Source: Pocillopora verrucosa
Lineage: Eukaryota > Cnidaria > Anthozoa > Scleractinia > Pocilloporidae
Direction: 5' to 3'
Assembly: GCF_036669915.1 (NCBI RefSeq)
Contig: NC_089318.1
Coordinates: forward strand, 13,349,571 to 13,413,570
DNA: 64,000 nucleotides
Part shown: piece by piece, positions 51,060-63,873 of the stretch
Numbering within the stretch: the first letter of the stretch is position 1
Layout: every line of letters begins with the position of its first letter
Position numbers and translations under genes: made by a program
The notes under the pieces: generated by a model
Database searches by the model: none
The model's input: only the letters and a program-made list of their open reading frames with translations
What the model was told of the DNA's origin: nothing

Positions 51060-54000
51060 ATGTATTCCGTTTTCAACTGTGTCCATCAATTGCTGTTTTG
51101 TGTCATGATATCCACTGCATTTGGATCACAAGGTGATTTTAGTTAAGTGTTATTCGTATTTAATAGTAAGAATTATTTCCACACGTTTCATAATAACATT
51201 ATGTGTATATGTATTTGCGATATATAGACAGGCTAGCCCAGTTCAGCTCAGAGCTGGTTTTTAAATGGGGGCCTATGTAAACAATAACAAGGGCAGACCA
51301 CAACACCGGGAGCTACGTTCCCTACTCTTTGCGAGAAGCGCGTTGGTTCTTCAACGTCCCCTGTTAACCATTTCAGAGAAGAGAATGGGGACGGAGCTTA
51401 CGGCTTATCTTCCCTACCCGAGGAGACTAGAATGTCTAATAAGTAGCCTTTGTCATAGCAAAGGCAGCCACTGGTCGCTCGGTCGTAATTATTTTACGAC
51501 CCTGGGTGTTGGCACCTCCTGCACACCAGTTCTGCGCTCCACAACGTTAGTTAACCGAGCGCGAATCGTCAAACTTTCGAAAGCGGATTCCATTTCCTTC
51601 ATTATCATTTTCTCTTTTGTTTTCCTGCAAGAAATATTTCGGGAATTATATTTCCATACGTAATTAGGACGATATGTAACCGACTTCAACAGAAATGTGT
51701 TTTTCTTGTTAATAAATTGTCGCCTCCTGTGTAGTACTTGAAGTTTGACAAAATGCTGCTGGAATTAGGAAGAAGACATTTTTGTCCTACAAGAAGTTTC
51801 TAGCACCAAACTAGCCAGTGTTAGTACGTTAATTTGACAGGTGTTTTATACAGTGTCATGCAGAAATGGAATTCTATAATGCAATACCCTTCCCTGATAG
51901 AAATATCATAAAAAAATTCGACTCGAATTGTCTAAGGAAAATGCAGTTTTAAGGAAATAAGTTGCAGTAAAAAAGGAAAACAAGCTCAGAAGAAGCGTAT
52001 TTCACTGATAGATTGTGTGTCTCATCCTTCCCAAATAATTAAGTCATCGCAGCTCAACTTAAATCATAACTTTCTCCCACGCATTTCAGCCGACGCCATT
52101 CAAACTGCTCTTTGAATTGTTTGACGTAAAGCTCTTTGTGTACTTTTTTCAAGTGAACTGAGTCTAAAGGGCCATTAAATGTCATAAACAAAAAAGTGGG
52201 ACTAAAATGTGGTGCTAGCCTAAGTTTTTAGAAATTGGACCGTGACGCAATGCTTCATGGTATAGACAAAAGTGTCTATGGTCAGCAGTGTTTTAAGGTT
52301 GCACCTCTGAGTACAATTTTTCCACTTACAGAAATTTTTTTTTTTTTTACTGATGTGAGAGCTATCTAGATATTGGTCACCACAGGCGTATGAGCCAAAG
52401 AAGGGAAACGTCGATTTGTTTAAAACTACTAGGTCCAGTGGTCTTCAACTCTTCCTCGTGACTCCTGAGAAAATGTTTTTCTAAAATGCAAAAGTAATAT
52501 TTGGATTACGGTAAATTAGATTCGCAAAAAAGTTTTAAGAATATAGCGTGAATATTTCGAAAGATTAGAACAAAAGGTAAACTTTTAAAAAGGATGGGCC
52601 CTATTTCCAGCCGTTTATTTTCGTTTTGGCATGAGAACAAGTGTAGCAGCATAAACACAACTAGGCATTCATGGCGTAAAACCATCTTCATAACTTTAGC
52701 CAAATAGTAGAAGTACTCCTATTCCTTTGCCGACGCAAGCTGTCCACAAATTGCTACTTTCAACTTTTTTTTCCCCCGGAGATTCCGGCCCTCGGCTTAG
52801 GCGGTCAAAGGTTCTCTCAAGAAAATCTACAGTTTATAACTATTAGGTTAAAGAAAATTATTCTCCAACTTTACATGGACCGAACATGTGGAACATGTAA
52901 TATCTAAAGTGAACCAGAGACTAGGTCTTTTGCGTAGAATCAAGCATTTGTTGCCGTATAACGCACGCCTTCTTTATTCTTTCACTTCTTTTGTGCTCCA
53001 GCTCCTTCCTGTGGGCTTTACAAAGCCTTGTCCTTCCCATCCTTGATTATGCTGATATGGTATGGGGCGATAAGGATAGCGCTGTCTTAATGAACAATCT
53101 GCAGGTGTTGCAGAATAAGGCGGCAAAACTTGTTCTAGATAAACCATTGTACTCTTCTGCAACCGATGCTCTCAATCAGCTCGGCTGGTTAAATTTAAAA
53201 CAACTCAGGCACTTCCATCGCTGCTTGTATGTTTATAATTGCGTGAAGGGAATTACATCTCACAAATTGGAATTATCTAGAAACAGTGATGTACATAGAT
53301 ACAACACTCGTTGCAAAGATCATCTTAGACTTCCATCAGTTTAACTGAACTGGGGTAAACAAAGAACCTGTTATCATGCCTTAAAGACTGGAATGCCTTG
53401 GACAGTGACTTGAAGAACTCTGGCACTATATGTCAGTTTAGGAATAATTTTTTAACATCTTTTAATCCATAGCTTACTTTTGTACTTTTTTAATATCTGC
53501 AATTTTTATTTACTTTTAACAATTTAATGTTATTTTGGATTAGGACCTCTCTGTAAATCACCTACGGGTGAGAGAGCTACTTGTTTAAATATCATTATAT
53601 AAAAGCCGAACTGTCAAATTAAAGCTCGTCTATTCAACTGACATAATGAAGTGTTAATTTAGAATTATAATTAGCTGTCTCAAAAACACAACCGTTAGAC
53701 GAAAGCGTAAAGCGGAACTGTCAAATTCAAGCTCGTCTATTTAACTGACATAGTGGGATTATTTAGAATTATAATTAGCTTTCAGAAAAACACAACAGAG
53801 GGATGAAATATCTTCCAATCATTAATTAAAGTGTTGGTTAATTAACATCTTTGTCAATTGGCTACCATCTTTTAGGCTGGGTAAACAACATCAGGATGGA
53901 CTTTCACACAAGCGCTAGTTTGACTCTTATCCTCTTGTAACAGTAAAAAGAGTTTTATTGAAGAAAGTTAGGTTTGTTTATTACACATGACGTGATCACA

Positions 54001-57000
54001 TTGCGTGCTGACCAACAGACTTTCTAAAAGTACAGACTTTCCATATTCTTGCGTTTTGAATATAAACTTAGTGTTTCGTCCCGGCTAAGAGACTTATGCC
54101 GCTCACTAAACACCTTTTAGGATAGTCCACACAACAATCTTAATGGTCTGTAATGGCTTGTAATCCCTTACAATATTTGCAATAATATTCCGCAGCCATC
54201 ATAATCTTTGTCTTCCACGAAACAGGTATACATCTCAAGAGATAAAATTATCAGTAAAATGTAGCATTCTCCAATTCATTTTATAACTTTCGATTCTAAT
54301 TCGTTGCATTACCTAGTGGTTGGTTTCAATTTTTATAACCGCGAAAGAGGGAAAAAAATAAGCTATACATCAAGCCGGATATTTGTCTATTTGGTTTTGA
54401 TGGTCGCACGGAAATGTCAAGTATGTCCCTCAAGAATGTTGTGGTGCATAACAACATTAAATCTTTAATGATGGAAACAAATTTTAAGAAAGAGCGCCAG
54501 TTCATTGCGTTCCGTGTGCAAATTATTAGAAGAAACCGCAAGAATTATTTCAGAGTGTATGCGTGTTGTTTTGTAAATAACACCGAAACGTATTTCAGCT
54601 TGTTTGTGTGTCCCTGTAAGCTACGCGGAATGTCTGTAAGGACCAGATTGTCAAATTTTATATTTCAATTTCGATCTTCTCCTCACTGCGCGTGGTTCAT
54701 GGCCTGATTCAACGATAATTATCGAGGAGTCGCCATCCGGTCACCTTTTTTTACTTTGTAAGTCAAGGAAGCGTAACCACACGGATCATATTTATGCAAC
54801 GTTCTAGGACAACTTGGGATCTATTTTCCATCCAGTTGTCTCGAAAACCTAAAATCCTCAACGTAGAAGATGAACAAACGAAGTTTAAACGATCAAAATA
54901 ATATTTCGAGCGCAATTGAGCAAACGCGCGGATTTGCGTTGTTTTCAAGATGTCGATGGATGAAAGTTAGAGAGATACCCACGGTTTTAACCCTTTAAGT
55001 CTCAGATCAAATTTGAAATTATCCTTAATGTCAACCATACAATTCTTATAAAGTTAGTTCAGAGAATTTAGTATTGGATCAACTAATTATCCCCAAAATG
55101 ATATTTTTCTTTATTCCCATCACTAATTTGGTTGATATTGTATTGCTATTGTAAGGAGAAATTCTGTCTTTGTCACTCATAGAGGTTAAAGGATTAAGGC
55201 AATCAGTTACCTTTTTGGCCTAATTTACGCCTGCATTTTGAGAATTCTTTCATAAATATTGGGTGGTCTTACCAAAAAAAAAAAGTTGGCTTGTAACGAC
55301 GCAACTATTTTTGAAACATGTCCTAAACCCTTATCATGGGCAAAAAAATAAAAGTAAACTTTTTCTTCGATGGGAAGTCGAGAGGACCGCTCTTAGCGAG
55401 AGCATCACTTAAGTGTATGGTTGTGACTTATAAAGCATTCCGTAAGAAAAAGGGCATAATTCCTATTTACTTTATTAGTTATTTAGTTTTTATTCATTAA
55501 TTTTTTTTTACGTCTCTCCCTCCGCGTGTTATCCGCCCTTTGCGCTGCCTCACGCTTGCCTCCGATTGACTGAATGGAACGAATGGAAGTACTTCTTTTC
55601 TGCAGGTTATTATGGTTGAGACTAGAGCTGCACTTGCGGTCTTATAGTTTAATGAGTGTCATTAACCTAAAAATGTAGTAGTTTAACTTTCCAAATTTTG
55701 GGAGAAAAAATGACATTAATTGTGCAACGCAAAGAGAAAGCGCTTTTTAGAGAAGCGTTTGCAGCAACGACTGAAAAGATATGATAACGATCAAATTCGC
55801 ATTTAAGAAAAAGGTCTGTTATTTATTAACTTCTGTAATATACATTACCCTTGAATTTTCTAGGAAGAGTTATGTTTGAACATATAACGGAACAAAGTCA
55901 TTATAAATTATAACAGATGCATTTAGCTACTCGCTAACAGTGCTCCATTGACTCGATCATCAGAAAAGAACAATGCAGACCATCGAGTAACAGACGTAAG
56001 ACAAGGTCTGTTTTCTATAGATGAGTTCCGTTATCTGAATGTGCCTCGAGTTGGAATATTTTCAGTGCACGACGACTTGGAGTGTACCATGAGATGCCTT
56101 CAACATCCTTCCTGTATTTCTGTGAACTTGGCTTTCGAAATAAGACTATGGTGCGAGTTACTGTCATCTGACAAGTACAGAAACCCCAGGGAATTGAGAA
56201 GAAACGAAAGCTCACATCACTATCACATCGTGGTAAGGACTCTCCTCTGTGTTTTTTGATATTTCGAGGCAGCCTTTTCAAGGAAACACCGTCTATAATG
56301 TATTGCAGCCATAATTGAGAGGGCGTCATCCAAGATAAATGATCAGTAACTTCTCTTGGGCATAAAATAATTATCCTGGCCTTCTTCTAACGTTTGTCTT
56401 CCTTAAAGGCTAAACGGGATATGCTTTTTCCGATTATCATTTCACTCGTTCCGTTTTTATTTTGTATAGTTATCTATTCGCTCATTCTATTTGTTCATCC
56501 CCTCATATTCTTAGATGTATCAACCGTGACCCACCTCCACAGAAAAACAATATTTGAATTGAATGGCTCTTGTATAAGTTTCTCTTAAGCGAATATCGCA
56601 GAGCCAGTTCAGGTGAGACTTTTCAACAAACTTGCATAATACGCTGTTTGGGCTAAGTCGTGTTATATTGAGCGTGAAGGTTCTTTTTTTCTTTCGCAAG
56701 AACATGTGTGCTGAAAATCCTTGCGAGAACAACGCCACTTGTCAAAGCAGTTTTACAGACAAACTTTATCGGTGTCTATGTCCTGCTGGATACAAAGGTC
56801 CGAGGTGCCAAATAGGTAAACCAAAAATCCTCTATGTCTTTCAAGTGAAATGTTCAATTCAATTATTGAGAAGCATAAAGTCGTATACTTATTGCATAAA
56901 CATGTTTCATTTACATCGTCATTTCTAAGCAACAGAAAAGACAACGAAAGAGAGAGTGAAAGAGAGAGAGACACATACAGGAAAGTAAATTGACATAAAA

Positions 57001-59371
57001 AAGAGCAGAATGATTAACTATTCTTCAAAAACAAGTGCATAACATACTTGGAGAGCCATCAGTTAGTTAGCAACTTCAAGCAAGACTGGAAATAATTATT
57101 ATCAATGATGACGGGACGCTCTACCGACGTCTCTTCTTTTCAAGGATTCGAAGTAACATGCATGCTGCCCAAGAAAGTCCTTTAAAAAGAAAATGTTTCA
57201 ATCCAGCCAGGATGCTAAATTATAATAATACTAAAAAAAAACAACAACAGCAATGGGGAGACAATATAATTTTATAATCCTAATAAACTTATTTTAAAAC
57301 TTTTTCTAGGACCTACTTCGTGCAAAGAAATTCATGATCAGGACACGTAAGTAGAGTTGATATTCGGATGTCATTTATGTAGTACATCAAATATTCCGCT
57401 TTCCCGCAATTGGTTTAGGCCCATCACGTCACCAAATATACCCTAATTTTCAAACCACCATGCAAAGAAAGTCCTCCGTTTAAATTCGATTCACTTGGTT
57501 GAGTGTCTTCCCGTCCTTACAGAAGAAGTGAAAAATAATAAGCTCCCAGACACTTTTTTAATTCCAGGACAAATAACCGAGCATTGTTGCAATGAAGGCT
57601 GTTGTTTATATCCTGCAGAAATTGACGCCTCTTCCTGAAGGATTAACTTTTCATTTGCTCATGTGTTCAATCATTATCATTATCAGTCAGTATCTATGCC
57701 AATGTGATTTTCATTGCCACTAATGATAATTATCTTTATAAGCTCTAGTTTTATTTCACCGTCATAGTTTACTTAAATACTTTGTTTCTTTATAATATTT
57801 TGATTAAAAAGATCCAGTATGAGTGGTGTGGTTACCCTTGTTGTTGACTCCCAACCATTGTCCGTTTTTTGTCATATGGGAAATTTTGGGTGTGGAGACG
57901 GAGGATGGACGCCAGTCATGAAGATTGACGGCAGAGAGGTGCTACTTTTATCGAATAATTCATTTCCTGTATAAACCCACTTTCTTGCGAAACGTTGCAA
58001 GTTAAAAACGCGCCTTCTATATATGAATGCCTTTTGTTTTTCATCCAGACGGTAATGGACGAAGACCTGACTTTGTTCAACGTAAATTTCGAGACTTAAT
58101 GTGTGCAATGATTGTAGAAAAAGAAAAGTTAAAAATCAGCCATAAGTATATCCAAACCTATTTGTTTCTAGTATCATGTAAGAGCTAGATTAGGAACACA
58201 AACTATTGAGATCATAATAAGTTTAAAGGCTGTTTGGAACAAGGAAAATTTCTTATCTGAGTTAAATTTTCACACTCTTTGAGGGTTATGTAGATATCAA
58301 CCTGATTTAAATAGCAGTCATTGTTCATCGTTTGAACAGCAGGGGGGGAAGTGGATAGGTAGAAGAGGATTGTTGGAGGACCATAGAACATTGAGTACCA
58401 ATAAACTTGCCAATGAGGAGGGATCATGGATCATAGGAATATTACAGAGACTTACGTGGGAGGAGGGGGGATCAGGTTACTTTTATCGTGACACAATCAC
58501 ACTCCAATTTTGTCTATGTACAAAGAGATCAGAATTTCTTTATAGAAAAACGACGTCCGTCATCCTTTATCATTTCAATGACTCTTGATTGGGGTGCAAA
58601 TGAAAACACAGAAAAACTCCCTGTAACTCGATTGACATGTCATGCACTGATCTACGGTGCCAGGTCTGTGTTGAAAACAAAAATTACCTTAGCATTGACG
58701 ACACGATGTCAAAAATTTCGAGGTCAATTCCATGGTAAAACAAATGAGTCAGGTAATAAATCAATAAATAAAGAAACACGGTAGGAAGTAGACAGGGAAA
58801 ATCCATCAATTCAGAGAAAACACAAAAATGTATTGTTACTACATTTCAGACCACCTTCCATTATGACTCGCAGTATTGGAGCAATTACGATGAATACAAC
58901 CGCCCCGGTGGAGAGACTGGGTTTGACAAACAGGAAACAAAGCTACCCACCTACTGGAACACATCATTCTCCAAGATCTGTCTCGGAATGAAGATCAACC
59001 AACAGCTCAGGTTTATTGTCATCAATAAGTTGGCTGACTCTCTGCACTCACTAATTGCTGATGGCCAATACCGCAACACCTCACTGAGTCGTGACGGGTG
59101 GAAAAAGTTGATTGGCAGCAACGCCACTTTACAGCCCAACTGTAACAAGGAAGGATTCAATGCCTTTGGTGGTCGAAGTAATCGCTCTAAAGCCAGACTT
59201 GGTATTGTTAGCAATAACCAAAACAACTGCTACTCGTGCAACTCTTTGATTGGATTTGGTACAGGAAGTTATCCAAAAGGCGCAAAATCTTGCGGAAACG
59301 AGGCACTCCATTATACGTTAGATGATGGAGGGAAGAGTGTCAAAGCCATGGGGTACATATTGGTGCAATAA
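51060..59371 (+). CDS. USOMP5-like secreted protein, copy H (Ca-EGF exon deleted, frame intact)
   Basis: Exons: 51060-51132 (signal, [20 protein letters not shown]), 55979-56232 (divergent PAN-like, [17 protein letters not shown]), 56701-56815 ([16 protein letters not shown]), 57310-57346 ([11 protein letters not shown]), 57812-57938 ([18 protein letters not shown]) and 58850-59371 ([10 protein letters not shown] to GYILVQ). The total is 1128 nt, 375 residues, no stops; all introns are GT-AG. The Ca-binding-type EGF exon present in B, D, E and F is absent. The intron equivalent to F 41941-42498 is missing at about 56997. The lost exon is phase 1 on both sides, so the frame is kept. It forms a subfamily with F by its PAN exon. 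Stop overlaps AATAAA. Probably expressed and secreted, with one fewer EGF module. Confidence 0.87.
52860..53604 (+). mobile_element. LINE 3' fragment (reverse transcriptase C-terminus) in intron 1 of copy H
   Basis: 52866-52975 reads [20 protein letters not shown] and [17 protein letters not shown]. After a shift, 52991-53344 reads [30 protein letters not shown] and [18 protein letters not shown], the region downstream of the RT palm in jockey/CR1-type LINEs. Its probable 3' UTR ends near 53604. The paralogous intron of F lacks this insert (F near 39458). Inactive. Confidence 0.75.
53605..53796 (+). repeat. Direct tandem duplication, about 107-bp period
   Basis: GAACTGTCAAATT...GCTCGTCTATT...ATAATTAGCT occurs at 53605-53691 and again at 53712-53796. 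The copy F intron has a single equivalent near 39458-39510. Confidence 0.75.
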
Positions 59372-62109
59372 AACCAAATGCTGAGGACTAAGTCCGTAAA
59401 TCACGTTTGTTTCACCTTTGAGACGTCTTATTGCGACAAAATATTTAGGGCAACGGTCGTCAAAAAGCCCTAAATATACAGTAACTACTCATTTACATTA
59501 CTTAAAAGATATGTGGATATCCCTAAATACTAAATTTGTTAGACTTCAGCTTACAAGCATATACAAGATGGTTTCATCTAAAAAATTAGTGACCTTAACT
59601 TCAATAAACAAAGTTGTAGAATATTTCCGAAAGAAAATGAATATTTGACAATAAATGGTGATTAATTGCCACTTGACTTTTATGCAACAGAAACAGCAGT
59701 GTTTGGTCTCCCAAAACTTCATTGTTTTAAAATAGAAATAACTAAAGCTATTCGAAGATTCATCGACATTGATCGATCATCGAGCTTAGAAAATCTTGCA
59801 GCTACAGCGTCTTGCCATTAGAGCATGGAACTGTTAAATGCCACGTCTTTGAGTGCTGAACTGATTCATCTTACGTACTTTTTTTGCTGGTAAAATAGTG
59901 GCAAACCTGAAATGGACTCTGATTCTATCGGTTACAGGTTGATGTTTTAGCTAATACAGTGCCTGTTTTTTGCCTACTTTAATGAAAATAGTTAAAAATT
60001 AAACTACTACAGGTTTTTAAGCCTCAATTACTCCTTTGCTAATCATTCTATTCAAGATGTCTTGTTTAACTCTCTATGATTGAGTGAGATTGGTTCAACA
60101 CAGTAGTGTCACCTAACTTAGGGTTGTGTTGTAAGCTGAGAATATTATAGTTAATTATTAGTTTCATTAGACTTTATTGTCGCTGTAGTTTGTGTCCAAT
60201 CTTTAAAGTATGCCACGGGAAGTTCAATTTCTAGTCGTACCTTGTGGGTATCAGAGCCATCGAAATGTCTCCGGCCACAAATATTTGTAGTGGCATTAAT
60301 ACATCAAAATTCGTACTGAAAAGTGTTTGCCACGGCGGCAAACAAGTGAAAGACAAAATAGTTATCACTGTACAAACATATTTATTCAAGCAAAAAATAT
60401 TTTTACGAGTACAAAAATATTTCTCTTAGTGCACAAAAACCAGATTACGTTCTGAGTCAGCGATATTGTGAGATTGATTGGGAATTTTAAATATGAATAC
60501 AGAGTAAACAATGTCAAGGCCAGACCGCAAGACCGGAAGCAACATTTCCTACTGTTAGCGAGAAGTGTGTTGGTTCTTTAATGTCCCTGTTAACCATTTC
60601 AGAGAAGAGAAAAGAGGAGGGGCCTACGGCTTATCTTCCTTCCCCGAGAAGACTAGAATGTTTTATAAGTAACCATTGTCAAAGTCAAGGCAGCAAATTC
60701 TCCTCAATTATTTTACGACCCTGAGTGTTTGCCCGGTCTGGAGTCCGACGCTCTACAACGCGAGTTAGCCAAGCGCGAATCGTCAAAATTTCGAAAGTGG
60801 ATTCCATTTCCCTCGTTATAATCAACTTCCTTTTCGTTTTCCTAATAATTTGTCACCTCCTGTGTTGAACTTGATATTCCGTAAAATGTTGCTGGAGATT
60901 GAGAAGAATGTATTTGTGGCCTTCAAGAAGCTTCTAGGACCAAACTACCCAGTGTTAGTATGGTAATTCGACAAGTTTAATTAATTCAGGCGTTTTGCAC
61001 AATGTCATGCAGAAATGGAATTCCATAATGCAATACCTTTACCCGATAATAGTATACACGAAAAAAAAAATTCAATTCGTGTTCCTCAAGAAAAATGCAC
61101 TTTTAAGGAAACACGAGGCAGAAAAAAAGGAAATCTAGTTCAGAAGAAGGGTATTTCAGCTATAGATTGTGTGTCCTCAACTGTCCCAAATAAGTCATCG
61201 AAGCTCTACTTTAATCATGATTTCTACCACACACCTCAACCGTCGCCAATAAAACTGCTCTTTGAATTGTTTGACTCGAAGCTCTTTCTGAAATTTTTTC
61301 AAGTAAACTCAGTCTAAATGGCGGGATTCAAATGAAGGGCTAGCCTAAGTTTTTAAAAATTCGATCGTGACGCCACGTTTCATGAAGTCATGGTATAGAC
61401 AAACTGTCTATGGCTCGGATTGTTTTAAGGTTGCACCTTTAGGTACAATTTTTCCACTTACAGAAAATGAGTTTTCTTTTTTGACCAATTAATGGGCATA
61501 AATATCATAAACAAAATATTGGGATTAAAATGTGGCGCTAGCCTAGTTTTTAAAAATTGGACCGTGATGCGAATAGACTTTTACACGAGCGTTAGTTCGA
61601 CTGTTATCCTCTCGTAACAGTGGATAGAGTTTTAGTGAAGGAATTTGGGTTTGTTTATTATACATGACGTGATCACGTGACATGTTGACCAACATAATTC
61701 CTCAAACTAGGCTTCCATATTCTAGTGTTTTGTTTATATACTAAGCGTTTCGTGTCTTCTAAGAGACTCAGCCCAGTCACTAGTATCTTTTAAAGTTAGT
61801 CATAAAGTCGTTAAACGGTAAACAATGCGCTCGAAGTCCCTTTCTGACAATTTATTGTAAGGCTACGACTTATACGTCATTCGGTAAAAAAGAAAACCAC
61901 ATAAATCTTATTTTTTAATAATCCTTATTTTTAATTAAAATAATATAGCTATTATAACGTTTATGTATAAGCCCATAAGATAAAATTCACATGCAATAAA
62001 AAGGTCTAGTATTTGGTAACTCCTTCAAAACTTGTTATCCTAGAATTTTTTAGGGCATAGAGATATGATTGAATGTATAACAGAAAAGGATCATTTCCTA
62101 AAGTATAAA
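59372..62109. other. Third duplicated spacer/intron block, truncated
   Basis: It aligns with the 3' flank of F, then (from about 60487) with intron 1 of F and H. The signal-exon region is missing. It ends where the gypsy element begins, just before where a PAN exon would lie. No gene was seen. Confidence 0.7.
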
Positions 62110-63820
62110 AAGCTTATCCAATTTATCAAACCCAAGAATGGTACAGAAGAAAGACGAGTTCGTCGCGTGGAAATAGAAGTTTACTGGTTGTAAAGATCTC
62201 TCAGTTGTTGACACGTCAAAGTGTTACTGGCACCAAAAAGCCACAGAAGAATCTTTATTTCTCTGAGTGTTCAATTCACTTTTTGGTAGATATCTATTTA
62301 AAAGAATGCCATTTGGTACTTCATGTGCAGCTGAAGTGGCCCAGAAAATGGTCGAAACATTTTGGTAATATTTCAGTTGCATTACATATTTCAGATGATA
62401 TTATCATTGGAGGTAAAGAAGAACAAGAACATGATTTAATACTATGCAAGTTCTTGACCAGAGCACGAGAGCGCAGTATCAAATTCAACCGTGACAAAAT
62501 CCAATTTCGAGTAAGCCAAGTCAAGCGCGTGGGCGAAGTGGTTAGTGAATTGGGATTTTCACCAGGCCCAGAAAAAATTCTGCTATTCACAACATGCCCA
62601 CCCCATCATGCAAAAAAGACCTGCAAAGGTTATCGGGTATGATCTCACTAAATACATCCCAAACATGTCTAAATTGACTGTTCCGCTGCGATCCTTGCTT
62701 AAGTGTGATTCACCATGTGCTTGGTTTTCAGAGCACGATACCGCTCTTACTATACTCAAATCAGTTCTCAGTAGTGCTCCAGTTCTACGATTCTATGACA
62801 CAAATTTACTAACCAAGCTCCAAGTTGATGCCAGTAAAATTGGCTTAGGAGCATGTTTGATGCAACAGAACCAACCAGTTGCATATGCATCACGTGCCAT
62901 TTCAAATCCAGAGGTCAATCATGCTCATATGGAAAAGGAGCTCTTAGCTATTGATTTTGGCTGTGAGAGATTTAACATGTACACATATAGAACAGAAATT
63001 GAAGTGCTGTCAGATCACAAGCCCCTAGAAAGCATCTTTAAAAAGCCTCTTTTCAAGGTACCTCCTAGATTGTAAATATTATCTCAAAGTGAAATATGTT
63101 CCAGGGAAATTTCTTAAAATTTCTGATACCCTATTTAAGACATTCGATCAGACCAGTGATCCAACTGGCAATGATATGCATCATGATACCTAGCATTTCA
63201 TCCATAATGTTGCTACCAATCTCCCAATCTCGGATGTTAACTTAATGGAATTACGAGAACTTAACCTGAAAATGTTATTCAGATGTGCCACGAAGAGCTG
63301 GCCGGAACACAAGCGTGAAAAAAATCTTTCTGGGATGTGCCGAATGACATTCATGTTACATATGGAATTTTACTCAAGGATATCAGGTTAATTATTCCAT
63401 CAGTATGGAGAAACGATATACTCCAGAAATTACATATTAGCCACTGTGTCAGTGAAAAAACCAAAGCTAATGCCTGCATGACAGTATTGTGGCCTGGCAC
63501 GACTAAGCATATCGAAGAGATGGTTGCCAGTAGTGAAAAATGTATGAAATTTCAGATTAAGCTACCCAAAGAGCCCATGCAAACTCGAGAAATTCAATTA
63601 TCGCCCTGGCAAATAATTGCTTCAGATGTGTTAGAGAACAAAAATCAAGACTACCTTGTGGTTATTGATTATTATTCAAAGTATATCGAGGCTCTCAAGC
63701 TTAGCAGCAAAAAAAGGTATGATGTCATTCGGAGTCTGAGTGAAATTTTCTCAAGACGTGGATATGCACAAACTTTAATTGCGGATAACGTGCCTTACAA
63801 CTCCAGAGAAATGAGTTAAT
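62110..63820 (+). mobile_element. Ty3/gypsy-type retrotransposon pol remnant (RT, RNase H, integrase)
   Basis: About 62190-62640 holds reverse transcriptase pieces (KRMPFGTSCAAEVAQ and an SDDIIIGG segment retaining the Asp-Asp pair). 62640-63075 holds the connection and RNase H (LQVDASKIGLGACLMQQNQP, YASRAISNPE, EKELLAIDFGCERF, LSDHKPLE). 63337-63819 holds the integrase (zinc-finger-like H...HC region, then DVLENKNQDYLVVIDYYSKY and LIADNVPY). Frameshifts and stops separate the parts. gag, protease and LTRs were not found, so both ends are truncated. Codon reading is K02A2.6-like as far as I can judge. It lies between a broken duplicated block and an isolated family exon, apparently having replaced the missing exons. 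Confidence 0.82.
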
Positions 63821-63873
63821 ATGCTACATGCTCTATATGCTCTCTAATAATGCTATTTACAATCATGTCAAAG

